Positions 1 through 10,912 of a stretch of 64,000 nucleotides of DNA are shown one piece after another (within the stretch, counting starts at the first letter, position 1; each line of letters opens with the position of its first letter). The stretch is taken from contig NZ_VAHD01000002.1 of the NCBI RefSeq assembly GCF_005876985.1, positions 62,001 to 126,000 of the forward strand. Reading direction: 5' to 3'. Made by a program: the position numbers and the translations under genes. The DNA comes from Rhodoferax bucti (lineage in GTDB: Bacteria; Pseudomonadota; Gammaproteobacteria; Burkholderiales; Burkholderiaceae_C). The notes below the pieces were generated by a model. The model did no database searches and was not told where the DNA came from. It was given only the letters and a program-made list of their open reading frames with translations.

Positions 1-138
1 CTTGGTGTCGCTGGCTTTTTGGGCGGTGGCTTGCTGGTCGGCAGCCTTGCTGTCCGCAGCAGCGTCAGCGGCAAATGCCTGGCCGGCGAATACAGAGCTC
101 AAAACCAGAGTGATGGCAGCAAAAGTTGTCTTGTTCAT
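1..138 (-). CDS. Small secreted Ala/Asp-rich protein, 3' end truncated by window edge
   Basis: Forty-six codons are visible, beginning at an ATG at 138 preceded by an AGGA-type ribosome binding site. The protein opens with a clear signal peptide (MNKTTFAAITLVLSSVFAGQ, then AFA before ADAAADSK), so the product is exported. The visible mature part is rich in Ala, Asp, Lys and Gln and matches no family I recognise. It diverges from a LysR gene exactly as the DUF4148 gene at 14282-14836 diverges from a paralogous LysR gene, so a DUF4148-like or related periplasmic protein is possible. The visible part lacks the GKTREQV motif, so this is an inference from context only. Confidence 0.7.
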   Translation of the reverse strand, partial: MNKTTFAAITLVLSSVFAGQAFAADAAADSKAADQQATAQKASDTK

Positions 139-223
139 GATGAAGTTCCTTTCCAAAGTTGAAGATTCCGCTCCGGCGGGTTTCAGACCGTCTGAACAGC
201 ATCGATGGGGCGTTTAACAAAAG

Positions 224-246
224 GCGTCTCGTCGATGGGATGAACT
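224..246. repeat. Copy A of 23-nt intergenic motif shared with 14919-14941
   Basis: A 23-nt block (core TCGATGGG followed by TGAACT) matches 14919-14941 at 21 of 23 positions. Both copies lie at equivalent places in the divergent spacers between a small secreted-protein gene and a LysR gene. A short CAGAC/GTCTG inverted pair sits at 184-194 here, and a similar CAGAC/GTCTG pair precedes copy B. The block is probably a shared promoter or LysR operator region kept after duplication of the module. Confidence 0.6.
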
Positions 247-343
247 GTAAAATTTCTGAATTCAAAGATAAATAACCAAATCAGCACATGGTTATTGCTG
301 TTTTGGAAATAATTGGCCTCTTGAATCTCACCGGAGCCCTGCC

Positions 344-1282
344 ATGGACCGATTGCTATCGATGCGCGTGTTTCAAAAAGTGATTGACGAAGGCGGCTTC
401 GCCTCGGCGGCACGTGCCTTGGAAATGTCGCCCGCCGTGGTCACCCGCCTGGTGGCGGACCTGGAGGAGCACTTGGGCACGCGCTTGCTGCACCGTTCTA
501 CCCGCAAGGTGTCGCTCAGTGAGGCCGGCGAGGCCTACCTGGCCCGTGTGCGGGCCATTCTGCAAGACATTGACGAGGCCGATGCGCTGGCCAATCTGCA
601 CACCCAGGAGCTGGCGGGGGAGCTGCACCTTTTGTCCACCCCGGTGCTGGCGACCTATGTGCTGGCCCCGCTGCTGGCGGGCTTTCGCGCCCGTTATCCC
701 AAAATCGTGGTGCATGTGCAGGTGGAGTCTTTCGACGAGCCGCCGGTGGAAGCGTACGATGTGACCCTGTTTACCGCCGACGAGGCCTATGACGGCACCA
801 TCGTGGCCCGCAAGATTGCTTCAACGCGCGGTATTCTGGTGGCAACGCCGCAGTACCTGCAGCGCAAGGGCATTCCCCAGCACCCGAACGATCTAGAGTC
901 ACATGACTGCCTGGAGCTCAAAGGCGGTATCGCCCGGCACCGGCGCTGGCATTTGCGCAATGAAGACCACCCCGAAGAGACGCTGGACCTCAACCTCTCG
1001 CCGGTGCTCACCTCGAACCACATTGAAACGCTGATCAGCGCCACGCTGGATGGCGCGGGCATCACCCCCTGCACCGTGGAGTTGGTGGCGCCGTTTTTGG
1101 CCACAGGCGAGTTGGTGCGGGTGTTGGCGCCTTGGGTGGCCGGGCAGTTGCACCTGTATGCCGCGCTGCCCAGCCGGCAATACCTGCCGCGCAGGACGCG
1201 GGTGTTTCTGGACTACCTCACCGAGCAAACCGCGCTGATGCTGGCTGGCGCCAACGATGTGTGTGGCGGCTTGGCCCGCTAA
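344..1282 (+). CDS. LysR-family transcriptional regulator (copy 1 of a paralogous pair)
   Basis: 312 aa, normal for LysR regulators. A winged helix-turn-helix occupies about residues 1-60 (MRVFQKVIDEGGFASAARAL), followed by a periplasmic-binding-protein-like effector domain from about residue 90. It would bind DNA and an unidentified small molecule in the cytoplasm. The start ATG at 344 matches the start of the paralogue at 15039: both begin ATGGACCGATTG, and 47 of the first 60 residues are identical. It diverges from the small secreted-protein gene at the left edge, which is the obvious target. Its TAA overlaps the stop codon of the convergent Lrp-type gene. Confidence 0.9.
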   Translation: MDRLLSMRVFQKVIDEGGFASAARALEMSPAVVTRLVADLEEHLGTRLLHRSTRKVSLSEAGEAYLARVRAILQDIDEADALANLHTQELAGELHLLSTPVLATYVLAPLLAGFRARYPKIVVHVQVESFDEPPVEAYDVTLFTADEAYDGTIVARKIASTRGILVATPQYLQRKGIPQHPNDLESHDCLELKGGIARHRRWHLRNEDHPEETLDLNLSPVLTSNHIETLISATLDGAGITPCTVELVAPFLATGELVRVLAPWVAGQLHLYAALPSRQYLPRRTRVFLDYLTEQTALMLAGANDVCGGLAR

Positions 1283-1761
1283 GCCAGCGGCAGCTCCGCC
1301 CCGAATTTGCTGCGGTGCACGCTGAAAAAGGTTTTCACGTTGCGCACATTCGCATCCTGGGTGAAGAGGCGTTGCGTCAGGGCTTGGTAGCCCGGCATGT
1401 CTTTGGTGTGCACCACCAGTACGAAGTCCGGCCCCGGCGACACGCGGTAGCACTGTTGCACGGCGGGCTCGGTGGCCACCTTGGCCTCAAACGCCACCAG
1501 TGCATCGTGGTGTTGCTGGTCCAGGGTGATTTCGACCAAGGCCGTGAGTCCGTGGCCAATGGCGTCCGCCAGCCGCTGCGGGTGCAGGATGGCAACCTGC
1601 TTTTCAATCAGGCCCGCATCCCGCAGCCGTTTGACGCGGCGCAGGCAGGTGGGCGGTGAGGTGTGCACTTTGTCGGCCAGCTCCTGGTTGCTTTGGGCCG
1701 CGTCGATTTGCAACTGGGCGAGCAACTGCAGGTCGATAGCATCGAGCTCTATGGATTTCAT
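1279..1761 (-). CDS. Lrp/AsnC-family transcriptional regulator
   Basis: 160 aa, typical for the family. The N-terminal helix-turn-helix (residues about 4-60, with DAIDLQLLAQLQIDAAQSNQ and the SPPTCLRRVKRL recognition region) is followed by a RAM/AsnC ligand-binding domain ending in FFSVHRSKF. Family members bind amino acids and assemble into octamers around DNA. It diverges from glmS across a 135-nt AT-rich spacer carrying several TGAA/TTCA inverted repeats, so autoregulation and possibly control of glmS are likely. The effector cannot be told from the sequence. Confidence 0.9.
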   Translation of the reverse strand: MKSIELDAIDLQLLAQLQIDAAQSNQELADKVHTSPPTCLRRVKRLRDAGLIEKQVAILHPQRLADAIGHGLTALVEITLDQQHHDALVAFEAKVATEPAVQQCYRVSPGPDFVLVVHTKDMPGYQALTQRLFTQDANVRNVKTFFSVHRSKFGAELPLA

Positions 1762-1775
1762 TTATTTGAAAATAA

Positions 1776-1836
1776 TGAACTTAAATTTCATTGTGGGTAA
1801 TTGATGAAATTTTCGTTCATAAATGAATGCAATTCA
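1776..1836. promoter_or_regulatory. Candidate Lrp-type operator array between the Lrp-type gene and glmS
   Basis: TGAA-N7-TTCA occurs at 1776-1790 and again at 1805-1819, with centres 29 bp apart. A third, TGAA-N5-TTCA, lies at 1824-1836. The region is unusually AT-rich for this genome. Regularly phased, weakly palindromic AT-rich sites beside an Lrp-family gene are characteristic of Lrp/AsnC autoregulation. The assignment to this regulator is an inference. Confidence 0.45.
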
Positions 1837-1896
1837 ATGAATAATTTTTCTTCAAACCCCTACCATTCACTCCATTGATTCATAAGGAGTGCGCGT

Positions 1897-3792
<1,896 letters not shown>

Positions 3793-3800
3793 GTCACCGC

Positions 3801-4304
3801 ATGCGTTTTTTTGGAATTGCCGGTTACTCCGGCATGGGTAAAACCACCTTGCTGGAGCGCTTGATTCCGGAGCTGACGGGGCGGGGCCTCAAGGTCTCGT
3901 TGATCAAGCACAGCCACAAAAACATCGAGATCGACCGCCCCGGCAAAGACTCGTTTCGCTTGCGCGAAGCGGGTTGCTCCGAGGTGCTGTTGCTGGGCAA
4001 CGAGCGCTGGGCCTTGATGCATGAGCTGCGCGGTACCCCCGAGCCGGACTTGGACTACCTGCTGGACCGCCTGCAAGTGTGCGACCTTGTGCTGGTGGAA
4101 GGCTTCAAGGGCGGAGACTTTCCCAAGCTGGAGGTCTGGCGCGCGGGTCAAGGCAGGTCTCCGTTGTGGCCGGATTGGCCGGGTATTGTGGGCATCGCCA
4201 GTGATGGCCCGGTGGATGCAGTGGGCGTGGCGCACCTGCCGCTGCACGACGTGGTGGCTGTGGCCGACTTTGTGTTGGCGCACGCTGCGGTGCGCGCGGG
4301 CTAA
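3801..4304 (+). CDS. mobB: Molybdopterin-guanine dinucleotide biosynthesis adaptor MobB
   Basis: 167 aa P-loop GTPase-like protein. The Walker A motif GYSGMGKT is at residues 8-15, followed by the family's LIKHSHKNIEID segment and the VLVEGFKGGDFPKLEV block. MobB assists MobA in attaching GMP to molybdopterin to make the bis-MGD cofactor of molybdoenzymes. It follows glmS closely on the same strand, probably a coincidental pairing. Its TAA overlaps the stop codon of the convergent SulP gene. Confidence 0.93.
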   Translation: MRFFGIAGYSGMGKTTLLERLIPELTGRGLKVSLIKHSHKNIEIDRPGKDSFRLREAGCSEVLLLGNERWALMHELRGTPEPDLDYLLDRLQVCDLVLVEGFKGGDFPKLEVWRAGQGRSPLWPDWPGIVGIASDGPVDAVGVAHLPLHDVVAVADFVLAHAAVRAG

Positions 4305-5998
4305 ATCGCCAACGCGGCGTCCGGCGGATGCCCGTACTTTTCTTGCAGGGTCTGGAAGGCTCCGGGCACCGAATGAAACACGTGGCCGGACAGAGCCTGC
4401 CAGAGCGGGGCAAGCATCAGGCGGTCTTGCACCGGCCCTTTGACTTCGGCCAGGTGTAGGGTGATGCCGCGCTCATGCAGTTCGCGGTTCATGTCTGACA
4501 GCACTTCCATGGCCGAGGTGTCGATGCGGTTCACCGCCGTCATCACCAGCACCACATCTTCGGTGGCTGGCTGTTTGCCCAACTCCAGGCCCAGGCGCGT
4601 TTCTACCGCTTGCAGGTTGCCGAAGAAGAGGCTTTCGTCAATGCGGATGAACAAAGCGCGGGGCAGGGTCTCGGTGGTGTAGCGGTCCACGTTGCGAAAT
4701 GTTTGCGTGCCGGGCAGCCTGCCAATCACCGCAATATGCGGTGCGCTGGAGCGCCAGAGCAGCGTGGCCAGCGAGAGGCCGATGCCCACCGCAATGCCTG
4801 CCTCCAAGCCCAGCGCCAGCACGCCCAATGCCGTTCCCAACAGCGCGGTTGCATCCGCCTTGTCATAGGCCCAGGCGCGGCGCAGCGCTTTCAGGTCCAC
4901 CATGCCGATGGCGGCCACCACAATGCTGGCGGCCAACGCAGCTAGTGGCAGGCGGGCCAGCCAGTCAGCGCCTGTGAGCAACAGCAAAGCCATGCACAGG
5001 CCGGACACGATGCCGGCCAGTGGCGTTTGCGCGCCCGCCGCCACATTGATGGCAGAGCGCGAGAGCCCCCCGCCCACCGGCATGCCGCCGATGAAGGCTG
5101 CCGCCACATTGGCCGCGCCCAGCCCGATCAACTCGCGGTTCGCATCAATGCGCTCCCGCCGCTGCACGGCCAAGGCTTGCGCCATCGTGATGCACTGCAC
5201 CATGCCAATAAAAGAGAGTAGCAAGGTAGGGCCCAGCAAGGCTTGCAGCTGGCCGGCCTCCGGAATTTCAAACCGGGTGATCGCGCCATCCAAGGGGATG
5301 ACACCCACCACCGCAACCCGGTGGCGCAGGTCCAAATCCAGTACGACCACGGCCAAGGTGGCTACGGCGAGCACCACCAAGGGCGATATGCGCATGGCCA
5401 TGGGCCAGCGCCGCAGCCCCGTGCGCGTGAGCGCCAGGGCCAGCACCGCGCCTCCGCCCAACAGCATCGTGGCCGGATTGCTGTGTGCCGCCTGCTGGAG
5501 CAGGCCGTGTACAGTTTGCCAGATAGTGGTGGCGTGCACCTCCACCCCCAAGATAAAGCGCAGTTGGCTCAGCACAATCAGCACCGCCGAGCCGGATACA
5601 AAACCGCTCACTACCGGGCGGCTGAGTAGTTGGGAGAGAAAGCCCAGGCGCGCCAGCCCGCAGGCCGCCATCAGCAAGCCGGACGCCAGGCTGAGCAGGG
5701 CCGCCATGTGCAGATAAGCGGCACTTCCCGCCGTGGCCAGCGGGCTGAGTACGCTGTAGGTCATGATGGCGGTTATCGCTACCGGTCCCACGGCTTGCAC
5801 CATGCTGCTGCCCAGCCACGCGTACACCATGGCCGGCAGGATGCTCACATACAAGCCCGCTTGGGGTGGTAGACCCGCCAACAGTGCGTAGGCCAGACTT
5901 TGGGGAATGACCAGCACCGTCACCACCAAGCCGGCCAGCAGGTCATCCCGCAGATGTTGGCGCGGGTAGTGTTGTATCCAGGGGGGAATCAAAACCAT
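4301..5998 (-). CDS. SulP-family anion permease with C-terminal STAS domain
   Basis: 565 aa with start ATG at 5998 (MVLIPPWIQHYPR). A longer reading to 6049 adds only non-homologous residues. The Sulfate_transp domain shows the LLAGLVVTVLVIPQSLAYAL and PPQAGLYVSILPAMVYAWLG signatures, about 10-12 membrane segments, and a cytoplasmic STAS domain at roughly residues 440-540 (ALFIRIDESLFFGN, later RIDTSAMEVL). The family moves sulfate, bicarbonate or other anions across the inner membrane. The substrate cannot be assigned here, as no sulfate assimilation or carbonic anhydrase gene adjoins it. Confidence 0.92.
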   Translation of the reverse strand: MVLIPPWIQHYPRQHLRDDLLAGLVVTVLVIPQSLAYALLAGLPPQAGLYVSILPAMVYAWLGSSMVQAVGPVAITAIMTYSVLSPLATAGSAAYLHMAALLSLASGLLMAACGLARLGFLSQLLSRPVVSGFVSGSAVLIVLSQLRFILGVEVHATTIWQTVHGLLQQAAHSNPATMLLGGGAVLALALTRTGLRRWPMAMRISPLVVLAVATLAVVVLDLDLRHRVAVVGVIPLDGAITRFEIPEAGQLQALLGPTLLLSFIGMVQCITMAQALAVQRRERIDANRELIGLGAANVAAAFIGGMPVGGGLSRSAINVAAGAQTPLAGIVSGLCMALLLLTGADWLARLPLAALAASIVVAAIGMVDLKALRRAWAYDKADATALLGTALGVLALGLEAGIAVGIGLSLATLLWRSSAPHIAVIGRLPGTQTFRNVDRYTTETLPRALFIRIDESLFFGNLQAVETRLGLELGKQPATEDVVLVMTAVNRIDTSAMEVLSDMNRELHERGITLHLAEVKGPVQDRLMLAPLWQALSGHVFHSVPGAFQTLQEKYGHPPDAALAI

Positions 5999-6115
5999 GC
6001 GCAATGCTAACCGGCGTGCGGGGCTAGCCCCAGTCGTAACACAATGCAAGCGCGGTCAGCTCGGCATTCGGCGCTGGCGTTGTAGGTCTATCCCTTTATT
6101 TACCGGAGAAAGTTG

Positions 6116-7555
6116 ATGCGTGTTGTCGTTCCATTTGCTCTCAGCAGCCTTTTGTTGGCATCGCTTGCCCCCGTGTTGGCCCAGGAGCAGCGCAGCACCC
6201 TGGCGGATCAGCAGGAAGTTGCGGTCACGATTTACAACGAAAACCTGGCGCTGGTGAAGGATGTGCGCAAAATCCCGCTCCAAAGCGGCGCGCAGGCGCT
6301 GGCATTCCGCGACGTGAGTGCCCGCATGCGGCCCGAAACCGCCTTGCTGCGCAGCCTGACTGCACCGGGCGCTTTGCGGGTGCAGGAGCAAAACTTCGAC
6401 TTTGACTTGCTCACCCCGCAAAAAATGCTGGAGAAGTATGTAGGGCGCTCTGTGAAGGTTGTGCGCACCAACAACGCTACCGGGCAGGAAACTGTAGAGC
6501 AGGCCACGGTGCTTTCTGCCAACAACGGGGTAGTGCTGAAGATTGGCGATCGGATTGAAACCGGGGTTCCCGGGCGGCTGGTGTTTGACGACGTACCCGC
6601 CAACCTGCGCGACCGGCCTACCTTGGTGATGTCGCTCAACAACACAGGGGCAGCGCAGCAGAGTGTGGAGCTGAGCTACCTCACCGGCGGGCTGGCTTGG
6701 CGGGCCGACTACGTGGTGGAGCTCAATGCGGCGGACGACGCGTTGGATGTGTCGGGCTGGGTCACGCTCACCAATACCAGCGGTGCGGCCTACCGCAATG
6801 CCAAGCTGCAACTGGTGGCGGGCGATGTGAACCAGGTGGCGCCGGAAATGGCAGTGCGCAACCGCGCTGTGCTGATGGCCGCGCCCGCCATGGCCAAGGC
6901 GGATGTGGGCATGGCCGAAGAATCCTTGCTGGAGTACCACCTCTACACGCTGGACCGCCCCACCACGATTGCTGAAAACCAGACCAAACAAGTCGCCCTG
7001 CTGGCGGCCAGCGGTGTGCCGGCCCGCAAAGAGCTGCTGTTGCAAGGGGCGGACTATTACTACCAGGGAGCCACCGGCGACCTCGGCAAGCAATTGAAGG
7101 TAGGCGTGTTTCTGGAGTTCGACAACAAAGAGAGCGCCCGCTTGGGTATGCCCCTGCCCAAAGGCGTGGTGCGCGTCTACAAGAAAGACAGCGCGGGCAA
7201 CGCCCAGTTTGTGGGCGAGGACCGGATCGACCACACCCCCCGCAACGAGAAGGTGCGCCTCAAACTGGGCAACGCTTTTGACGTGACGGCCGACAAAAAA
7301 CAAACCGATTTCAAGCGCCTGCCCAACGTGGGCAAATACGGCTTTGTGTCGGAAAGCGCGTATGAGATCGTGCTCAAAAATGCCAAAAAAGAGGCCGTTA
7401 CCGTCACCGTGCAGGAGCCAATTCCGGGCGACTGGCAAATGCTGAACGCCAGCCAGGCACATACCAAGGCGTCTTCCAGCACCGCAAGCTGGAAGGTCAC
7501 GGTGCCGGCCGAAGGCAAGACAGTGTTGAGTTACCGGGTGCAGGTGCGTTACTGA
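6116..7555 (+). CDS. Secreted DUF4139 domain-containing protein
   Basis: 479 aa from ATG 6116, with GGAGAAAG just upstream; a TTG directly before it is less likely. A signal peptide (VVVPFALSSLLLASLAPVLA, cleavage after residue 22) indicates export. The mature protein starts with the QEVAVTIYNENLALVKDVR segment common to DUF4139 proteins, and the central part holds the DUF4139 block (SYLTGGLAWRADYVVEL, then VTLTNTSGAAY). The function of these beta-rich bacterial proteins is not established. It stands alone, and no operon partner is evident. Confidence 0.85.
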   Translation: MRVVVPFALSSLLLASLAPVLAQEQRSTLADQQEVAVTIYNENLALVKDVRKIPLQSGAQALAFRDVSARMRPETALLRSLTAPGALRVQEQNFDFDLLTPQKMLEKYVGRSVKVVRTNNATGQETVEQATVLSANNGVVLKIGDRIETGVPGRLVFDDVPANLRDRPTLVMSLNNTGAAQQSVELSYLTGGLAWRADYVVELNAADDALDVSGWVTLTNTSGAAYRNAKLQLVAGDVNQVAPEMAVRNRAVLMAAPAMAKADVGMAEESLLEYHLYTLDRPTTIAENQTKQVALLAASGVPARKELLLQGADYYYQGATGDLGKQLKVGVFLEFDNKESARLGMPLPKGVVRVYKKDSAGNAQFVGEDRIDHTPRNEKVRLKLGNAFDVTADKKQTDFKRLPNVGKYGFVSESAYEIVLKNAKKEAVTVTVQEPIPGDWQMLNASQAHTKASSSTASWKVTVPAEGKTVLSYRVQVRY

Positions 7556-7663
7556 ACGAGATGGGGTGGTGTGTTGGCACTAAATTGGTGCAGATTGGGT
7601 CGGATTGGGGTGGGGCGTAGGCGGATGCGCGGGGCTGGGGGCGAACTGAGGCAAAAACTTTTT

Positions 7664-7712
7664 TAAAGTTTTTTAGAAAAAGGCCTAAATAACCCCCTAA
7701 ATCTGCCGTTAA
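7664..7712 (+). promoter_or_regulatory. Two overlapping sigma-28 (FliA)-like promoters
   Basis: TAAAGTTT (7664-7671), 11 nt, then GCCTAAAT (7683-7690) matches the FliA layout TAAAGTTT-N11-GCCGATAA, with a perfect -35 and a partial -10. Overlapping it, TAAA (7686-7689), 15 nt, then GCCGTTAA (7705-7712) matches TAAA-N15-GCCGATAA with one -10 mismatch. The second -10 ends about 55 nt before the start of the 166-aa gene at 7767. FliA drives late flagellar and chemotaxis genes. Confidence 0.6.
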
Positions 7713-7766
7713 GAAACATACGTCAACTCCTAAAAGTCACCGGAGGGGCCGCAAGGCCTACCCAAA

Positions 7767-8267
7767 ATGCAACTGCCAACCATTGACCGAAACCCGAATA
7801 TGCGCCCCGCCGGCGCAGACGCGGTCTCGTCTGGGGCAAATAGGGTGATCCCAGTTGCTCCGGTCAACCCATCGGTGAGGGCGACCTCGTCGATCGAGTC
7901 CACGCCGGACGTGATCGACAAGGTGAATCCCGCACTCAAGCCCCAAACCAGCAATGCCGAGGCGCCCTACCAGAGCGTTGCGGACCCCATGCAAAAGGGC
8001 ACGGAGGCGGGGGCGCAAAAGGATTGGACGATTCATCGGCCAGCCAAGGAAAAGGTAGAGGACCCTCCACCCAAACCGATCTCGCAAATGCTGATGGACC
8101 ACCTGAAAACCATGTGGACCGCCAGCGCCGGTGCGGTGCAGATTGAGCAAGTGCAAAACCAGCTCACCACGCCGCCACCCCTTACGGCGGCAGATGCACC
8201 GGGAACCCTGGCCAAGCAGTCGCTGGTGTACACCCCCAGCAAGGTCAAGAAGACCGAAAACATGTAA
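7767..8267 (+). CDS. Unknown 166-aa Pro/Ala-rich protein, possibly in the flagellar regulon
   Basis: I recognise no family. The protein is hydrophilic, has no signal peptide or membrane segment, and is rich in Pro, Ala, Ser and Thr. It looks largely disordered, except for a helical patch at about residues 105-132 (PISQMLMDHLKTMWTASAGA and onward). The 211-nt upstream gap carries two sigma-28-like promoters, which is the main hint of a motility link. An AAGG ten nt upstream supports ATG 7767. queC follows 30 nt later on the same strand but is functionally unrelated. Confidence 0.7.
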   Translation: MQLPTIDRNPNMRPAGADAVSSGANRVIPVAPVNPSVRATSSIESTPDVIDKVNPALKPQTSNAEAPYQSVADPMQKGTEAGAQKDWTIHRPAKEKVEDPPPKPISQMLMDHLKTMWTASAGAVQIEQVQNQLTTPPPLTAADAPGTLAKQSLVYTPSKVKKTENM

Positions 8268-8297
8268 GCGGCCCTGTGGTGTTCTAACATCGCGGGC

Positions 8298-9035
8298 ATG
8301 CATACCTCCGCACTCGTACTTTTCTCCGGCGGGCAGGACTCCACCACCTGCTTGGCCCATGCCTTGGCGCGCTACGAGCGTGTCGAAACCATTGCCTTTG
8401 ACTACGGCCAGCGCCACCACGTGGAGCTGGATGCGCGGCTGAACGTGTTGCGCGAAATCAAGGCCCGTTTTCCTCAGTGGGCTACCAAGCTGGGCGAAGA
8501 CCATTTGCTGGATTTGGCCGTGCTGGGTGAGGTGAGCGAAACCTCGTTGACCCGCGACACCGCCTTCAAGATGGAGGCCAATGGCCTGCCCAACACCTTC
8601 GTGCCGGGGCGCAACCTGCTGTTCATGACGCTGGCCGCTGCTTTGGCCTACCGCCGTGGGCTGCAAGTGATCGTGACCGGGGTGTGCGAGACCGATTTTT
8701 CGGGCTACCCGGATTGCCGCGACGACACCATGAAGGCCTTGCAACTGGCCTTGTCACTGGGCATGGACCAGCGGTTTTTGATTGAAACCCCGCTCATGTG
8801 GATCAACAAGGCCCAAACCTGGGCGCTGGCCCACGAACTGGGTGAGCGCTCCGGCGTGCCCGGTGGCGGGGATGCGCTGGTGGACTTGGTGGTGGAGCAC
8901 ACCCACACCTGCTACCTGGGCGACCGCACCCACCGCCACGCCTGGGGCTATGGCTGCGGCACCTGCCCGGCGTGTGAGCTGCGGGCCAAAGGTTACGCGG
9001 GCTTTGTGTACAAGGTGAACAGCGCGGTGGCCTGA
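8298..9035 (+). CDS. queC: 7-cyano-7-deazaguanine synthase QueC
   Basis: 245 aa. QueC is an ATP-dependent enzyme that converts 7-carboxy-7-deazaguanine to preQ0 in queuosine synthesis. The PP-loop SGGQDST is at residues 10-16, and the zinc site is formed by four cysteines near the C-terminus (HTC, then YGCGTCPAC). The [12 protein letters not shown] substrate-site signature is also present. The last 43 nt overlap, tail to tail, the 3' end of the convergent ABC transporter gene. No other queuosine gene is in the window. Confidence 0.97.
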   Translation: MHTSALVLFSGGQDSTTCLAHALARYERVETIAFDYGQRHHVELDARLNVLREIKARFPQWATKLGEDHLLDLAVLGEVSETSLTRDTAFKMEANGLPNTFVPGRNLLFMTLAAALAYRRGLQVIVTGVCETDFSGYPDCRDDTMKALQLALSLGMDQRFLIETPLMWINKAQTWALAHELGERSGVPGGGDALVDLVVEHTHTCYLGDRTHRHAWGYGCGTCPACELRAKGYAGFVYKVNSAVA

Positions 9036-10816
9036 GCGCCGGGCTCACCTGCGTTGCCCGCGTCCGCATTGGGCTCCAGCACCCAGCGCTGGTTGTGGAA
9101 GGCCGCCACACCGGGGCGGTGCGCAATCGACACCAAGGCGCCGCCTTGGGCACTCACCATATCGCACAAGCGCTGGTAGAGCGTGGCCTCGGCGGCCTCG
9201 TCCAGTGCGCTGGTGGCCTCATCCGCAAACAGCCACTGGGGTTGCTTGAGTAGCACGCGGGCAATCGCCAGGCGTTGCTGCTCGCCGCCGGAGAGCTTTT
9301 GGCTCCAGGCGTCCACGGTGTCCAGCGCATTCGCCAAGTGGGGGAGCAAGGCATCGCGCAGGGCTTGCTGCAGCTCGGCATCGCTGTAACGCGTGGTGGC
9401 CTCGGGGTAGGCCAGTGCATCGCGCAAGGGGCCGTTGGGGAAGTAGGCCCGCTGCGGCAAAAACATGCTGTCGGCCGGCAAGGCTACCGCGCCATCGGCA
9501 TACGGCCAGATGCCCGCTAAGGTGCGGAACAAGGTGGATTTGCCGCTGCCCGAGGGGCCTTGCAGCAGGATACGGTCGCCGGGCTGCGCATGCAGATGGG
9601 TGTGGTCCAGCAAGGTTACACCGGTGGGCAGGGCAATGCGCAGGGGGCTGGTGTCCAAGGTGGTGGGGATTGCTCCTTTTTTGATAGCTGCTTGCGCAGA
9701 TTCTGTAAGCGCTAGAGCCCTAAAAGCCTCTTCAAAGCTGGTCAGACGATCGGTGGTGGCCCGCCAGCTGGCCAGGCTGCTGTAAGTGTCCACAAACCAG
9801 CTCAAGGAGCCCTGCACCTGCCCGAAGGCGCCCGAGATTTGGGTGAGCTGCCCGAGCTGGATGGCACCGCTGAAAAACCGCGGCGCTGCCACCACAAACG
9901 GAAACACCACGGCAGCCTGCCCGAAAAAGCTGGTGAACCAGATCAATCCCTTTTGCGCCTTGATGAGCGCGAGGTTGTTGGCCAGCACCTTGCCAAAGCG
10001 CTGCACCATTTGCTCGCGCACCACGGTCTCGCCCCGGTCCAACGCAATCGATTCACTGTACTCCCGCGCCCGCACCATGTGGTGGCGAAAGTCCGCCTCC
10101 ACCCGTTGCTGCTCAAAGTTGAGCGGGATTTGCTTGCGGCCGATGTAGTGCGTGATCACGCTTCCCACTGCGCAGTACAGCACCGCCATCCACACCATGA
10201 AGCCGGGGATGTTGTATTCCTGCCCGCGCAGGGTGAAGGCAAAGCCGCCCGAGAGCGTCCACAAAATGCCCACAAAACTGGCCAGTGTGACCACCGAATT
10301 CAGCAGTCCCATGCTCAGCGAGATGGTGTAGCTGGTGAACTGGTTGATGTCCTCCTGAATACGCTGGTCCGGGTTGTCGGGGTTGGCGCCGTGGGCGTGG
10401 CCGTTGGGGGCAAAGCGGGCCAGCTCCAGGCGGTAAAAGGCCTGGTGGGCCATCCACCTGTGCAGGTAGTGGCCGGTCATCCAGGCGCGCCAGCGCATTT
10501 CCAGCAGCTGGGTCAGGTAAAACTTGTAGACCGCAATGATGATGAAGCCGAACGCCAGGTAGGTAAAGCGGCCCAGCTGCTCCCAGAAAACGGCGGCGTT
10601 TTTGTCTTGCAGCGAGTCGTAAAACAGGCGGTTCCAGTCGTTGAACACCACCGCCATGTAGACCAGCGCCAGGTTTAGCGCCACGATGGCGGCCAGCATG
10701 CCGCGGGCCTTCCACTTGTCCTCCGACGAGAAGTAGGGCGTGGACAAGGCCACGGCCCGCAGGATGAACGCTTTGAACGCCGCCCACTTGGCGGAAACAG
10801 ATGCCACAAATGCCAT
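8993..10816 (-). CDS. SbmA/BacA-like ABC transporter, fused membrane and ATPase domains
   Basis: 607 aa from ATG 10816 ([11 protein letters not shown]). The N-terminal ABC_membrane_2 domain (SbmA/BacA/YddA type) spans about residues 30-330 with several hydrophobic segments and the [14 protein letters not shown] motif. The nucleotide-binding domain has Walker [10 protein letters not shown] near residue 420, signature LSGGEQQR, Walker B WLFADEAT and an H-loop SIAHRP. Relatives handle peptides, cobalamin or very-long-chain fatty acids, and the substrate here is unknown. Residues about 367-382, between the two domains, are encoded by a copy of the dispersed 48-nt repeat. The 3' end overlaps queC by 43 nt. 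Confidence 0.92.
   Translation of the reverse strand: MAFVASVSAKWAAFKAFILRAVALSTPYFSSEDKWKARGMLAAIVALNLALVYMAVVFNDWNRLFYDSLQDKNAAVFWEQLGRFTYLAFGFIIIAVYKFYLTQLLEMRWRAWMTGHYLHRWMAHQAFYRLELARFAPNGHAHGANPDNPDQRIQEDINQFTSYTISLSMGLLNSVVTLASFVGILWTLSGGFAFTLRGQEYNIPGFMVWMAVLYCAVGSVITHYIGRKQIPLNFEQQRVEADFRHHMVRAREYSESIALDRGETVVREQMVQRFGKVLANNLALIKAQKGLIWFTSFFGQAAVVFPFVVAAPRFFSGAIQLGQLTQISGAFGQVQGSLSWFVDTYSSLASWRATTDRLTSFEEAFRALALTESAQAAIKKGAIPTTLDTSPLRIALPTGVTLLDHTHLHAQPGDRILLQGPSGSGKSTLFRTLAGIWPYADGAVALPADSMFLPQRAYFPNGPLRDALAYPEATTRYSDAELQQALRDALLPHLANALDTVDAWSQKLSGGEQQRLAIARVLLKQPQWLFADEATSALDEAAEATLYQRLCDMVSAQGGALVSIAHRPGVAAFHNQRWVLEPNADAGNAGEPGAQATALFTLYTKPA
9672..9718 (-). repeat. Dispersed 48-nt repeat, copy 1, inside the ABC transporter gene
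   Basis: On the minus strand it reads CTCTAGCGCTTACAG, then TGCGCAAGCAGCTATC, close to the copies at 39729 and 55864. It is in frame and encodes the linker between the membrane and ATPase domains (about residues 367-382, ending [10 protein letters not shown]). Confidence 0.75.
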
Positions 10817-10912
10817 GCAAAAACTCTCGGTAGGGAATTGGGGCAAGCGCCGCGCTGTGCGCTGCGCCCGGTGCTGCGGGGATATTAGCGCCCGCAGCAA
10901 GCTGCCTGTGCT

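Noticed and set aside
6056-7462. 468-codon minus-strand reading frame opposite the DUF4139 gene
   Set aside because: Shadow frame; the plus-strand gene has a signal peptide, ribosome binding site and family motifs.
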